Shown: positions 41,909-51,160, numbered from the stretch's first letter. The stretch: 64,000 bases of DNA from CAWHPS01 sp963831235 (GCA_963831235.1 CAWHPS010000033.1:340841-404840), one strand, 5' to 3'. Numbers and translations: made by a program. Notes: a model not told the origin generated them from the letters alone.

Positions 41909-43726
41909 GTGAGTAAACCACAAACCATTGAGTTATTATCACCCGCCAGGAACATTGAATGCGGTTTTGCTGCGATAAATGCTGGTGCGGATGCTGTTTA
42001 TATAGGCGGTGACAAATTTAGCGCACGGTCACAAGCAGGCAATTCTCTAGGGGACATATCAAACCTAATACAATACGCACATAAATATTATGCAAAGGTT
42101 TATGCTGCAGTCAATACCATTTTTACAGACCAGGAACTTCATGAAGCAAGCAGGCTCATCCATGGCCTTTACGAGGAAGGTATAGACGGGATAATCGTAC
42201 AAGACATGGGCCTTTTGGAAACGGATTTACCACCGGTTCCTCTTATTGCCAGCACTCAGATGCACAACAATACAGTGGAAAAAGTGCTTTTCCTGGAAAA
42301 AATAGGCTTTTCAAGAGCGATTTTACCTCGCGAATTGACGCTCGATGAAATTAAAGCAATACGTTCCAAAACAACCATAGAGCTTGAAACCTTCATTCAT
42401 GGCGCACTATGCGTATCGTATAGCGGCCAATGTTATATGAGCTATTCCATGGGCGGCCGGAGTGGAAACCGCGGTGTCTGCGCTCAGCCTTGCCGAAAAT
42501 ATTATAGCCTTATTGACGATAAGGGTGCTATCCTTAAAAGCGGGTATCTTCTTTCACTTAAAGACCTTAATTTATCCGATCATATTGGTGATCTTTTAAA
42601 TGCCGGTGTTAGTTCCTTTAAAATCGAAGGCAGGCTCAAGGATACGGATTATGTCATGAATGTAACCGCCCATTACCGTAAGCTTATTGATGCAATAATT
42701 GGCAATGGCAAACACCGGAAATCATCAAGTGGAAAAACAACATTTGATTTTACTCCAGATCCCATTAAAAGTTTCAGCAGGGGTTTCACAACTTATTTTA
42801 TTAATGGCAGAGACCCTGATATGGCTTCTCATGGTTCACCGCAATCCATTGGCGAATATATCGGTCGAATCCATACACTGAATGCCCGATCATTTACCAT
42901 TGATAATTATAAGGAAATGAATAGCGGTGATGGGATATGTTTTTTTGATAAAGAGGGGCAATTAAAAGGCACACAAATCTTCATGGCTAGGGACAAGGAG
43001 TTTTTCTTTGAGACAAATGAGGGATTATGGGTTGGCGCAAAGGTTTACAGAAATTATGATAATAGCTTTAATAAAAAACTTAAAGGCAGCAGAATCTCAA
43101 GAAAGATTGGCGTTCAAATGGAACTTGAAGGAGGAGTGGACGGATTGATATTGTCTTTGAAGGATGAGGACGATATTTGCGTGAAAAATAGAAGTACAAT
43201 GCTATTTGAACCAGCAAAGGACCCTGAACAAAGTTTGATTACCATCAAAAAACAGATATCCCGCCTTGGGGAAACTGAATTTGAAGCTTTATCCCTTGAA
43301 ATAAATCTTTCGACCATTCCATTTGTTCCTGTTAAAGATTTGAATTCATTCCGTCGGGATACAATAGACTTATTAAGAAAAGAGAGGCTGCTGAAGTATC
43401 CTGCAAATATCATAGAGCACAAACCCAATAATGCTCTTTATCCGCAAAAAAAACTTAATTACAATGCAAATGTCTTAAACTCCAATGCAAAGAAGTTTTA
43501 CAAACAACATGGTGTAACAGAAATCCATGATGCAGTTGAAAAAGGACGGGTAAATAAAAATACAATCCTGATGAAAACCCGATATTGCCTTTTTCATGAT
43601 TTGGGGAAGTGTGATAATGGCAAAAACAAGGTTGAAGGTTATTTTTTATCCGATGATAAAGGAAGAAAATTCAGAATTCGTACTGATTGTTCTATGTGCG
43701 AAATGGAAATACTTCCTCCTGAATAA
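41909..43726 (+). CDS. U32-family protein (RlhA/YhbU-like)
   Basis: A 605-residue protein of the peptidase U32 family. Members once called collagenases are now known to include RNA-modifying enzymes such as RlhA (23S rRNA C2501 hydroxylation) and TrhP. N-terminal barrel signatures are IELLSPARNIECGFAAINAGADAVYIGG, split here as ELLSPARN and AGADAVYIGG; the family motif is ETFIHGALCVSYSGQCYMSY with following GNRGVCAQPCR. Further cysteines at the C-terminus (CLFHDLGKC, CSMC) could bind a cluster. A TTG at 41867 would overlap pfp by 35 bases; the GTG at 41909 fits the family N-terminus better. Substrate uncertain; rRNA or tRNA hydroxylation is the best guess. Confidence 0.82.
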   Translation: MSKPQTIELLSPARNIECGFAAINAGADAVYIGGDKFSARSQAGNSLGDISNLIQYAHKYYAKVYAAVNTIFTDQELHEASRLIHGLYEEGIDGIIVQDMGLLETDLPPVPLIASTQMHNNTVEKVLFLEKIGFSRAILPRELTLDEIKAIRSKTTIELETFIHGALCVSYSGQCYMSYSMGGRSGNRGVCAQPCRKYYSLIDDKGAILKSGYLLSLKDLNLSDHIGDLLNAGVSSFKIEGRLKDTDYVMNVTAHYRKLIDAIIGNGKHRKSSSGKTTFDFTPDPIKSFSRGFTTYFINGRDPDMASHGSPQSIGEYIGRIHTLNARSFTIDNYKEMNSGDGICFFDKEGQLKGTQIFMARDKEFFFETNEGLWVGAKVYRNYDNSFNKKLKGSRISRKIGVQMELEGGVDGLILSLKDEDDICVKNRSTMLFEPAKDPEQSLITIKKQISRLGETEFEALSLEINLSTIPFVPVKDLNSFRRDTIDLLRKERLLKYPANIIEHKPNNALYPQKKLNYNANVLNSNAKKFYKQHGVTEIHDAVEKGRVNKNTILMKTRYCLFHDLGKCDNGKNKVEGYFLSDDKGRKFRIRTDCSMCEMEILPPE

Positions 43727-43807
43727 TACCAAAATACTTTTAAATCCGTACTTTACTATTTTGTTCAATCAGTGGAATGGATTATTTTTTAAATCTTCGG
43801 TAAAAAA

Positions 43808-45106
43808 ATGATACGATTTAAAGATGCCTTCCGATTTATAAATAACAAATTAAAGCACCCCTTGCCTAAAAAGGGCAGGATACGGGTATTGCTTGCTTTA
43901 TTTTTCATTGTTATTTTTATTGCTATTTGCCTGCATAGGAAAAAAGATATTCCTATCGCTATTCCTTTTATTCCTTCTCCAGTTAAATTTGAGCCGGTCC
44001 CGAAAAATATTTCCTCTTTCCTATTATCCCGTTCGTTTGATTCAACCCTTGCTTCATCGGAAACTTTTATTGACAAAACAGATACAGTTCAGATAAAATT
44101 GACCCTTGATGAGGTATTGCAGAAACGAATTTACCTTCTTTTATCGCGCTATAAACCCCGTTGCGGCGCGGCAATCGTGCTAAAGCCCATGACAGGTGAG
44201 GTTTTGGCAGCAGTAAGTTATCGCAATCCAAAAGATTCTGAATTCCTGCCTGATTGCGGTAATATGCTTTTCTGGAACGAATATCCGGCTGCCTCTCTTT
44301 TTAAAATCGTGACAGTCTCAGGTGCAATGGAATACGGGCTTATAAATCCGGATGATGAACTTCGAATAACAGGTTCAAATTATACCCTTTATAAAAGTCA
44401 GCTTACAGAAAGAGCAGTCCCATGGTCTCGCAGAATAAGCATCCGCGATGCATTTGCAAAGTCCGTGAACCCGCTTTTCGCCATGGTAGGTCTTAAAATT
44501 TTGGGTAAGGAAAGGCTCAATAAAACAGCTGAACGATTTCTTTTCAACCAGGCCATTCGTTTTGACATCCCTGTTCTTTGTTCAAAGTATGTGCCACCCA
44601 TTGACGACTATGAAACAGCTGAAAGAGCCTGCGGGTTCAACAAATCAACAACCATATCACCTTTGCATGCAGTCCTGATAGCAGGCGCGATAGCTTCAGA
44701 TGGCAGTATAAAGGGTCCTTATCTTGTTGACTCAGTAACTGAAAAAGGACATACATTATACTCGCATGGACGCGATACCACTTATTCCCTGGTTACGCGC
44801 GAAACATCTCTTCTCACACGAACTATAATGAGCGGAGTGGTAAAAGATGGTACTGCACGAAAAGGTTTCAAGGATCTGAAGCGTGTTAAAGCGCTCGACT
44901 TCCTTAAACTGGGCGGTAAAACAGGTTCACTTGACGGTATCAACCCAAAAGGCCGCTGTGACTGGTTCGCAGGGTTTGCCATTGATCCTGAAAATCCCGG
45001 TAATAGTATTGCAATGGCTGTTGTGACGGTGCATGGGGCTTTCTGGACGGTTCATTCCTCATATATCGCAGCAGAGGCAATACGAGCTTATTACGACCGA
45101 AAGTGA
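43808..45106 (+). CDS. Penicillin-binding protein, transpeptidase (class B-like, short)
   Basis: A 432-residue peptidoglycan transpeptidase with a cytoplasmic start, one membrane helix (about 26-42) and a periplasmic penicillin-binding domain. All three active-site motifs are present: SxxK at Ser163-Lys166 (AASLFK), SxN at Ser219-Asn221 (KSVNPLF) and KTG at 371-373 (GGKTGS). The usual class B N-terminal dimerisation domain (about 150-200 residues) is nearly absent, as in some small PBP-like and MrdA-like variants. It follows the U32 gene by 81 bases and is convergent with a lipoprotein gene 17 bases beyond its stop. Role in wall cross-linking is solid; which process it serves is not. Confidence 0.88.
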   Translation: MIRFKDAFRFINNKLKHPLPKKGRIRVLLALFFIVIFIAICLHRKKDIPIAIPFIPSPVKFEPVPKNISSFLLSRSFDSTLASSETFIDKTDTVQIKLTLDEVLQKRIYLLLSRYKPRCGAAIVLKPMTGEVLAAVSYRNPKDSEFLPDCGNMLFWNEYPAASLFKIVTVSGAMEYGLINPDDELRITGSNYTLYKSQLTERAVPWSRRISIRDAFAKSVNPLFAMVGLKILGKERLNKTAERFLFNQAIRFDIPVLCSKYVPPIDDYETAERACGFNKSTTISPLHAVLIAGAIASDGSIKGPYLVDSVTEKGHTLYSHGRDTTYSLVTRETSLLTRTIMSGVVKDGTARKGFKDLKRVKALDFLKLGGKTGSLDGINPKGRCDWFAGFAIDPENPGNSIAMAVVTVHGAFWTVHSSYIAAEAIRAYYDRK

Positions 45107-45123
45107 TTTGCTTTAATAAGTTG

Positions 45124-45744
45124 TCAGGTCTTTGGCAAGGGACCAATCATATCACAAAAGAGATCAAAGAGCGAATCCTCAATCTTCTTTTTAAAGTCGT
45201 CGTTGCCATAAGGTACGGGGCTTGAAGAACCTCTTATTCGGTAAACCATCCTGCCGACCTTGAAATCCCACATTTGAATGCATACACCGGCAACAAGGGT
45301 GAATGGGGTCTGGGGAGTGCTTACATCCTTAACGGAAATGTTCTCAATTACAAAATAATAACGGGTTGAAAGTAATGAATATATTTTCCCAAAGGCTTTG
45401 AATACGGAGTCCTGAATATGCTTCTCGTGTGAATCTTTTTGTTCAACAAAGAAAAGGGGAATTGACGAGTCAATTGCCGTTATATTGGAAGGATATACCC
45501 ATTTCCATTTTTTGCGTTTGATTTTCACGGCATTCTCAAGGGCCGCATTTGATATTGCAATAAAATTTATGTTCCGGACTTTCTCCATATTATGCCGTAT
45601 CGGATACGCGCTTCCAGGAAGCTGCACAAATCCAATCTGCTCAATGGAACCTGTTTTAAGTTCATCATCAAAAACTGTCAATTTAAGATCAGATGCGCAT
45701 CCTGTTAAGAGGATTGGGATCAGGAAAAAAAGAATTCTTTTCAT
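45124..45744 (-). CDS. Hypothetical lipoprotein
   Basis: A 206-residue lipoprotein with signal ending LLTGC (Cys15). The mature part is mixed alpha/beta with FVQLPGSAYPIRHNMEKVRN and VAGVCIQMWDFKVGRMVYRIRG, resembling small lipoproteins that assist outer-membrane assembly, but no family is recognised. Its ATG overlaps the glycerate kinase stop by 4 bases, so the two are translationally coupled, although their functions look unrelated. Confidence 0.75.
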   Translation of the reverse strand: MKRILFFLIPILLTGCASDLKLTVFDDELKTGSIEQIGFVQLPGSAYPIRHNMEKVRNINFIAISNAALENAVKIKRKKWKWVYPSNITAIDSSIPLFFVEQKDSHEKHIQDSVFKAFGKIYSLLSTRYYFVIENISVKDVSTPQTPFTLVAGVCIQMWDFKVGRMVYRIRGSSSPVPYGNDDFKKKIEDSLFDLFCDMIGPLPKT

Positions 45745-46886
45745 TTAATTTTTACACTCCTTATAAAACGTGCAATGTTTAAAGCTGTAATTTCCATGTT
45801 TTTACTTCCAGCCTGAAGAGCCTCTTCGAGGTCGCAGTGTCCGGGTACAATTGAGAAAATAGATGATATTCCCTTTGCATAAGTAAGTTCCGCTCCGGAA
45901 CCTATGCGGCCACAGACCGCAATCACAGGCACACCCCTCTTGCTTGCCCTTAATGAAACACCTATAGGAGCCTTATTACGCATTGTTTGCGCGTCGATTT
46001 GCCCTTCGCCTGTTATTACAAGGTCAGCATCTTTCAACAATAAATCAAATTCGCATGTTTCGAGCATGATTTCTATGCCAGGTTTGAGTGTTGCATCAAG
46101 GAAAGCCATAAGGCCTCCACCCAGCCCTCCTGCTGCCCCGGCCCCTGGATAATTCTTGATGCTCTTTCCAAGATCACGTTTTACAACACAACAAAGATTT
46201 TTAAGGCCTGAATCCAATGTCTTTACCATTTCCGGAGTAGCGCCCTTTTGAGGACAATAGATTACTGATGAACCATTTTTGCCAGTCATGGGATTATCAA
46301 CATCACAGGCCACTGAAATTCTAACTTTATTTATTTTTGAAAGTCTATTTGTGATAGAAATTCCTTCTATACGAAGGAGGTCTTCACCTGTTGCTGGGGT
46401 CTTGATAAGACGGCCCTTTGTATCGTAAAACCGCACGCCGAGCGCTTGAGCCATTCCTATGCCGCCATCATTGGTGGCAGAGCCACCAATGCCGATTATA
46501 AGTTCCTTTACGCCCTGTTTTATCGCTGCTTTGATAAGAAGACCTGTGCCGTAAGAGGTTGTCTTGAGAGGATTACGCTCCTTCTTTGAAAGAAGCATAA
46601 GACCTGAGGCTTTTGCCATTTCAATAACAGCCTTCTTTCCATCATCAAAAAGGCCGTAGCAGGACTTTATTTTTCTGCCAAGTGGATCACAGGAATTGAC
46701 ATTGATAATCCTGCCGCCATGGTTTATTATAAATGACTCGGTAAAACCCTCACCGCCATCTGAAATGGAAATACGTTCAAAAGATGCGCTTTTTATAATT
46801 TGCCTGAAACCTCTTTCAAAAGCATTTGCAGCTTCGATGGAGGTCATGGATTCTTTGAAGGAATCAATTGCAAGGATAATTTTCAT
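45741..46886 (-). CDS. Glycerate kinase (GlxK/GarK type)
   Basis: A 381-residue glycerate kinase of the GlxK/GarK family, which phosphorylates D-glycerate (2-phosphoglycerate product in this family). Motifs are KIILAIDSFKESMTSIEA at the start, ISDGGEGFTESF, IIGIGGSATNDGGIGMAQALG, YPGAGAAGGLGGGLMAF and DLVITGEGQIDAQT, covering the whole family profile at normal length. The ATG at 46886 is preceded by GGTGAGG that belongs to a repeat element beginning 5 bases upstream. The gene could connect sugar-acid or glycolate breakdown with glycolysis; no related pathway genes adjoin it. Confidence 0.93.
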   Translation of the reverse strand: MKIILAIDSFKESMTSIEAANAFERGFRQIIKSASFERISISDGGEGFTESFIINHGGRIINVNSCDPLGRKIKSCYGLFDDGKKAVIEMAKASGLMLLSKKERNPLKTTSYGTGLLIKAAIKQGVKELIIGIGGSATNDGGIGMAQALGVRFYDTKGRLIKTPATGEDLLRIEGISITNRLSKINKVRISVACDVDNPMTGKNGSSVIYCPQKGATPEMVKTLDSGLKNLCCVVKRDLGKSIKNYPGAGAAGGLGGGLMAFLDATLKPGIEIMLETCEFDLLLKDADLVITGEGQIDAQTMRNKAPIGVSLRASKRGVPVIAVCGRIGSGAELTYAKGISSIFSIVPGHCDLEEALQAGSKNMEITALNIARFIRSVKIK

Positions 46887-46890
46887 TTAA

Positions 46891-46966
46891 ACCTCACCCC
46901 TTTTTCCCCTCTCCAGTTTGCTTCTAAACTTTGTCAAGGACCACTGGAGAGGGGGCACTGGAGTTT
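46891..46966. repeat. Single fold-back relative of the CCCTCA repeat (copy R6)
   Basis: A 76-bp element starting ACCTCACCCC with stem CCCCTCTCCAGT (about 46906-46918) and its complement ACTGGAGAGGGG (about 46942-46955). It resembles one end of the CCCTCA-type repeats. Read on the minus strand its terminus GGGGTGAGGT ends 5 bases before the glycerate kinase ATG and forms that gene's apparent ribosome-binding site. Confidence 0.65.
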
Positions 46967-47012
46967 TTAGCACAGTCTTTTTACTTAAGTGTGTTAAAAA
47001 TAACCCTAATAA

Positions 47013-47936
47013 CTAATTTATATCAAGGTTTCTAAGCGCCTCTCTTTTGCCCTTAAGGAGAAGCGTATCAGTTGGAAAATAAAAAAGACCCTTATCGAAT
47101 TCGGCACGAGCACTATCGAAAAGGTTTTTATTTAAATATATCATTCCAATATTAAAAGAAAGGTTAACAAGATTAGGGCGTGCTTTTTCAGCGTTTCTGT
47201 AAGCCTGAAAAGCAGCTGTTGTGTCGTGAAGGGCAATTTCAGATATGGCAAGATTTCCATTTGCCTCGGCAAAATCAGGAAAATTAAATGCAGCGTCTGA
47301 AAAAAATTGCGCTGCCTTATCCGGCTTATGAGTTTTGAGATAACAGGTCCCAATACCATACGAAAGCACAGACAAACACTCTTTTTTAGTCAGGTTGCGT
47401 AAGTTATAGAATTTGTCTGATTTCACACCATATCTTTCTCTGTAATACCCATCATCATGATTATACCCATTAAGGTTGGGTTCAATATTTATCTGTGTTT
47501 TTCCATCATCCCATCTTACAAAGAAATGACCAGGCAAGAGTACCCCATAAATGGGCAGGTTTAATTTTTCACCAAGCAATAAAAATATGAAGCCCACCCC
47601 AAGACAACCGCCTTTGTGATTTTTCCAGGCCTTTTGAGGGAGGACATTATCCAGATTATCAGAATAAGAGTCGAAGACCATTCTATTGTCAACATAAATA
47701 GTTTTGCTTAGTATTGAAATGGCAGAGTCGGGTATTTTAATATTTGTGGCTGATGACAAAGATGCGGCAATACTATCCATCAAAATAAAAAACGGGCCAG
47801 CATCCGGTAAAATGGAAACAAGGCCCGTGGAAATTGAATCCGGTAAGAGTGATGGCTTTAAAATGATCCTGTCATTAACTTTCGATTCTTTACAGCATAC
47901 AAAGACGATCAAGAAGGATATTACTAAACATTTCAA
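47013..47936 (-). CDS. SirB1/transglutaminase-like lipoprotein with TPR repeats
   Basis: A protein of about 307 residues. The N-terminus from a TTG start (LKCLVISFLIVFVCCKES) is a lipoprotein-like signal. The middle matches the SirB1-type transglutaminase-like fold with KGGCLGVGFIFLLLGEKLNLP and GVLLPGHFFVRWDDG. The C-terminal ~110 residues are TPR repeats (LSYGIGTCYLKTHKPDKAAQFF). An ATG at 47963 extends the frame, but those nine extra codons are repeat sequence (MGEGAGGEG); the TTG lies exactly at the repeat boundary with GGTGAGG just upstream. SirB1-TPR proteins are common and of unsettled function. Confidence 0.7.
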   Translation of the reverse strand: MKCLVISFLIVFVCCKESKVNDRIILKPSLLPDSISTGLVSILPDAGPFFILMDSIAASLSSATNIKIPDSAISILSKTIYVDNRMVFDSYSDNLDNVLPQKAWKNHKGGCLGVGFIFLLLGEKLNLPIYGVLLPGHFFVRWDDGKTQINIEPNLNGYNHDDGYYRERYGVKSDKFYNLRNLTKKECLSVLSYGIGTCYLKTHKPDKAAQFFSDAAFNFPDFAEANGNLAISEIALHDTTAAFQAYRNAEKARPNLVNLSFNIGMIYLNKNLFDSARAEFDKGLFYFPTDTLLLKGKREALRNLDIN

Positions 47937-48126
47937 ACCCTCACCCCCCGCCCCCTCTCCCATTTGATATAAAAAAAATGGAAGGGAGAGGGGGAGAATG
48001 ATGACGTTCCAGAAAAAGTAACCTTAATTATTTTCTCCATGGTGCTTTATTTTTGGTTTTGCCCCCCCCCCTCTCCCTTCAAAAAATATTTATATCAAAT
48101 GGGAGAGGGGGCAGGGGGGTGAGGGT
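47937..48126. repeat. Short repeat with CCCTCA-type terminal inverted repeats (copy R5)
   Basis: A 190-bp element with nearly perfect terminal inverted repeats of about 32 bases (left ACCCTCACCCCCCGCCCCC, continuing to CCATTTGAT; right the same inverted, with one extra base). Each end also folds back on itself (CCCTCTCCC...GGGAGAGGG). The core is A/T-rich. Same family as 24799-25006. It sits between the barrel gene's stop (2 bases away) and the start codon of the SirB1-TPR gene (0 bases away), filling the entire intergenic space. Confidence 0.88.
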
Positions 48127-48128
48127 CT

Positions 48129-49280
48129 TTAAAAGAATGTTGATTTAAAAGCCAGGTAAATACTTCCTGTCTGAAGAAAGCTATCCCAGTCCGGTCCGCG
48201 CCACTTTGAAAGGGGCTTGTCGTCGTATTCATTGGACGGGTTAAGAGTGTTTCTCTTTGCAGTAAGTGGTAATTGGAATGCGAAATATACGGGGAAAACC
48301 TCATTTGAGAATTCATACCCATACTGGAACGTAGCGGACCAGGTCTTGAAATCAGGGTCAGGCCTTGGATCGTAACCACCTACCTGTTCAGAATGCATCC
48401 ATGAAACCCCAAACGGGACATTAAACGTAAAGCCAATTGACTGTACCCTATTTTCGTGGGCCCTATAAGCGTATGTCACACCCAGAGTGGAGCTTGAAGG
48501 GAAATAATCACCAAGGTCGTTTTCGCCATAAGGTTTAAAGCGGTAGTAAAAACGTTTGTCGGATTTTAATCCAGTTCCCCTGAAACCATAGGTATCAAGA
48601 AACTCATTTTCGCCGCTAAAAAGCCTCATTGCAACTGGATTAGTGTATGTGAGATCAACCATAAGCATGCCATGGTCAGAATCTTTGGTATAGCTGAAAC
48701 CTAAAGCTGGGTTAAAAATACCTGATCCTTTCTGAAGGCTGTTTGTAAGAAATGCTTTGTCAAAATCAGTGCCACGTTTTATATCATATTGCCCTGTTGG
48801 TAAGGAAGATGAAAGATTTATGGAATATTGTCCGCTGCCTCCAAAAGAATAAGCCCCATCAATTGAAAGATCACCAAGACCGCCAGTAACATGCGTTTTA
48901 TCAGGCTGGTTTGTTCTATACTGAACTTTCCCGGTCTTGGACATGACAGGTATTGCAAGTCCCACATCTGTCTTCCAGTTTGGCTTCATGCTGAAACGGG
49001 CATTGAATGTGGTATAACTAAAGTCCTGCCCAAAAGTTGTTGAACCCATTGCCTGAAGGTTAAGAAGTCCGCCTGTTACTCCGCGGCCAACCCACTTTGC
49101 AATACCGCCACCGCCACCACCTGAACCGCCTGCCCCGCACCCTCCTATTCCTTGCCAAGGTGTTTGAAGACTTAAAAGGTCGTTTTTTACGAGATCAGTC
49201 TTACAAAAGAAGAACATTGATAAGAGCATCAATGCTGAAATTACTCCTCCTGTAAGGTAAACCAGCTTTTTGTTTTTCAT
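48129..49280 (-). CDS. Outer-membrane beta-barrel protein with Gly-rich leader
   Basis: A 383-residue exported protein. Signal (KKLVYLTGGVISALMLLSMFFFC) is followed by a very Gly-rich stretch (GIGGCGAGGSGGGGGG). The rest shows alternating strands of an outer-membrane barrel similar to transporter-like families (SINLSSSLPTGQYDIKRGTDF, IGFTFNVPFGVSW) and ends in SIYLAFKSTFF, a terminal Phe as BamA recognises. Phe before Cys23 makes a lipobox unlikely. ATG follows AGGGG. It is downstream of the TolB-like lipoprotein gene (27 bases). Cargo unknown. Confidence 0.75.
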   Translation of the reverse strand: MKNKKLVYLTGGVISALMLLSMFFFCKTDLVKNDLLSLQTPWQGIGGCGAGGSGGGGGGIAKWVGRGVTGGLLNLQAMGSTTFGQDFSYTTFNARFSMKPNWKTDVGLAIPVMSKTGKVQYRTNQPDKTHVTGGLGDLSIDGAYSFGGSGQYSINLSSSLPTGQYDIKRGTDFDKAFLTNSLQKGSGIFNPALGFSYTKDSDHGMLMVDLTYTNPVAMRLFSGENEFLDTYGFRGTGLKSDKRFYYRFKPYGENDLGDYFPSSSTLGVTYAYRAHENRVQSIGFTFNVPFGVSWMHSEQVGGYDPRPDPDFKTWSATFQYGYEFSNEVFPVYFAFQLPLTAKRNTLNPSNEYDDKPLSKWRGPDWDSFLQTGSIYLAFKSTFF

Positions 49281-49307
49281 AATATTTTTCCCCTAAAATG
49301 AAATTTA

Positions 49308-50507
49308 TTATTTGTTTACCCAAATATATGGAGTCGAATACCCAGTGCCAATTATAGTCCCATCCCTTGACATGCCACCTTTCATGGGATACGGACATAC
49401 AACAAAAGGTTCACCAATCTTGCTGAAATGAAGCGAAGCAGGGCCTGTTGAAAATAACCTTACTTCCTGTAAAAATGTTTGACCAATAGAACCATACGGT
49501 ATGCTCAAAAAATCTATTTTATCGCTAATTAATCCTGCATGATCAGTATAAACGATATATAATGTTCCGTCTTCACGTTTCCAAAAATGCGGTTCACCGC
49601 CATCTGCAAAAAAGATTGGTTTTGAACCTGGAATTAATTCCTGAACATAAGCTTTAAAAATATCACCGGGGGATCTAATTTGATAAGCAACCCATTTTCC
49701 ATTAGGCGACACAATAGGAGCCTCTATTTCCCAACCATCAAGTCCGGCAGGTCGTTCTAGCTTAAAAACTCCAGGTTTTCCATTTTGAATATAACGATAG
49801 TCGGCACAATAAATCGAATGGCTGCCCTCTCCGGGCAACTTCTTTAAATAAACAAATTTGATATGGGTTGTCGCAAAATAATCTATAATTTTATCTACTG
49901 TAGTTAGATTAGGATCATATTCAAGTCCACTCTTAGATGAGGTATCCATTAAAATTGATGAGTCAACTGAAACAAATGGATCAGCGGTTGCATCCAATCC
50001 ACCAGCATACCATTGCAAAATATCTTTGCCTAAGACTTTTACAACATAACCATAATACGACGATCCTTCAGCTTCACAAAGGAAGGAAATATAATTTGGA
50101 TGATTTGACCACTCAGGATCCTGCATTGACAGATATGGAGGATCGGGAAGCTCAAAATACCAAAGGAGCGTGTTGGAAGTATCGACAATAAAAAGATGAT
50201 CATGGCTTCCAAATTTATATGATTCAGGTCGCATATAAAGCGGCATATTTGTTGTATCACCCCTACGGCAATTTAATGACTGAGGGAAATTCAAAAAAAG
50301 TATTGAATTGGGATAATTATCAGGGTCTTGTGTTGCTGAAACATTACAAACCTGCGCATCTTTTCTTGTATCGTGTGGATTCAAATAGATCAGGTTTCCA
50401 TTTGAAGTTGGAATCTCGGGCCTAAAAACAGCCTGTTTGGGCTCATAGCAGCCTGACAATATAAGGGCTATCAATCCCAACCATGAAACCATCATTTTTT
50501 TTAACAT
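49308..50507 (-). CDS. Lipoprotein with TolB/WD-like propeller strands
   Basis: A 399-residue lipoprotein, signal ending LILSGC (Cys20). Repeated blade-like segments (IEAPIVSPNGKWVAYQIRSP, EPHFWKREDGTLYIVYTDHAG, GGMSRDGTIIGTGYSTPYIW) suggest a TolB-like beta-propeller. ATG at 50507 follows AGGAGA. It is co-directional with the barrel gene downstream, so the two may form an outer-membrane pair. No closer family recognised. Confidence 0.72.
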   Translation of the reverse strand: MLKKMMVSWLGLIALILSGCYEPKQAVFRPEIPTSNGNLIYLNPHDTRKDAQVCNVSATQDPDNYPNSILFLNFPQSLNCRRGDTTNMPLYMRPESYKFGSHDHLFIVDTSNTLLWYFELPDPPYLSMQDPEWSNHPNYISFLCEAEGSSYYGYVVKVLGKDILQWYAGGLDATADPFVSVDSSILMDTSSKSGLEYDPNLTTVDKIIDYFATTHIKFVYLKKLPGEGSHSIYCADYRYIQNGKPGVFKLERPAGLDGWEIEAPIVSPNGKWVAYQIRSPGDIFKAYVQELIPGSKPIFFADGGEPHFWKREDGTLYIVYTDHAGLISDKIDFLSIPYGSIGQTFLQEVRLFSTGPASLHFSKIGEPFVVCPYPMKGGMSRDGTIIGTGYSTPYIWVNK

Positions 50508-50640
50508 AAATACTCTCCTTTTATTCTAAAGAAAAGACGATTGGTTGCGTTTTAGCTCTCTGTTAATAAAGATACTCCAATATTTATTGAAATGCAGTTG
50601 ATATTTCATTTGGTGTTGTCTATTGACAACAGCTATGTTT

Positions 50641-50712
50641 TTATAAGCATACAGGGCCCCCATCCACATAGCGTATATATACATGGAAAGAATGATATTC
50701 ATTTTTGACCAT
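50641..50712 (-). pseudogene. Possible remnant of a second DUF4160 gene
   Basis: A 23-codon frame overlapping the end of the DUF2442 gene reads KNEYHSFHVYIRYVDGGPV. It lines up with SNEHHPVHVHVRYGGGEAV of the intact DUF4160 protein at 50919-51152, keeping the H-x-H-V and R-Y positions partly, then stops. It may be the decayed 5' part of a tandem DUF4160 copy. Short length makes chance similarity possible. Confidence 0.35.
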
Positions 50713-50935
50713 AATCCCCTTCAAGCAAACCACGAAAAGACAAGTCTTCATCCAGGTCAGGCCAATGTAAACCATAAGGCGAGACTTCAATATTATTAAG
50801 CTGTTTTGCATTTCCTTTTGACAGTCGCGGGTTACAGTCAACAGGAAACCGAATTTCAATACCACTCTCCATGCTAACTACAATATGCCCTTTGTTATAA
50901 ACAGCGGACTTAACCGTATCAACCAACGTACTCAT
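50699..50935 (-). CDS. DUF2442 protein (partner of DUF4160)
   Basis: A 78-residue DUF2442 protein with the typical VSMESGIEIRFPVDCNPRL and the ending SPYGLHWPDLDEDLSFRGLL; the GLHWPDLDEDL motif is the family hallmark. It overlaps the DUF4160 gene by 17 bases. DUF4160-DUF2442 pairs are widespread in bacteria and are suspected toxin-antitoxin-like modules, with DUF2442 as the possible regulator or antitoxin; that role is not proven. Confidence 0.88.
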   Translation of the reverse strand: MSTLVDTVKSAVYNKGHIVVSMESGIEIRFPVDCNPRLSKGNAKQLNNIEVSPYGLHWPDLDEDLSFRGLLEGDYGQK

Positions 50936-51152
50936 TCCACTTCTCCATTATCAATTTCTTGTTTTCCAAAGCAAGTTTTTGTGCTTTTGAAAGTACATTC
51001 ACTTTCATGTTTTGTGATTCACGTAATTCAACTCCGTGATCCAAATCAAAAACAGCTTCACCACCACCGTATCTTACATGCACATGAACAGGATGATGTT
51101 CATTACTATAAAAGAAAAAAGAATACCCGTCTTTCTTAAATATTTTTGGCAT
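50919..51152 (-). CDS. DUF4160 protein (small pair partner)
   Basis: A 77-residue DUF4160 protein with the hallmark SNEHHPVHVHVRYGGGEAVFDL. It continues with a helical C-terminus (SKAQKLALENKKLIMEKWNE). It lies 8 bases after the AlgX-like gene on the same strand and overlaps DUF2442, so it may be read through from the acetylation locus. Function is uncertain; see the DUF2442 entry for the pairing. Confidence 0.88.
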   Translation of the reverse strand: MPKIFKKDGYSFFFYSNEHHPVHVHVRYGGGEAVFDLDHGVELRESQNMKVNVLSKAQKLALENKKLIMEKWNEYVG

Positions 51153-51160
51153 TATTTTAA

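Noticed and set aside
24799..48126. CRISPR-like array from the repeated CCCTCA/GGGAGAGG sequences
   Set aside because: Copies are far apart, lie in inverted orientation within each element and have no regular spacers or cas genes.
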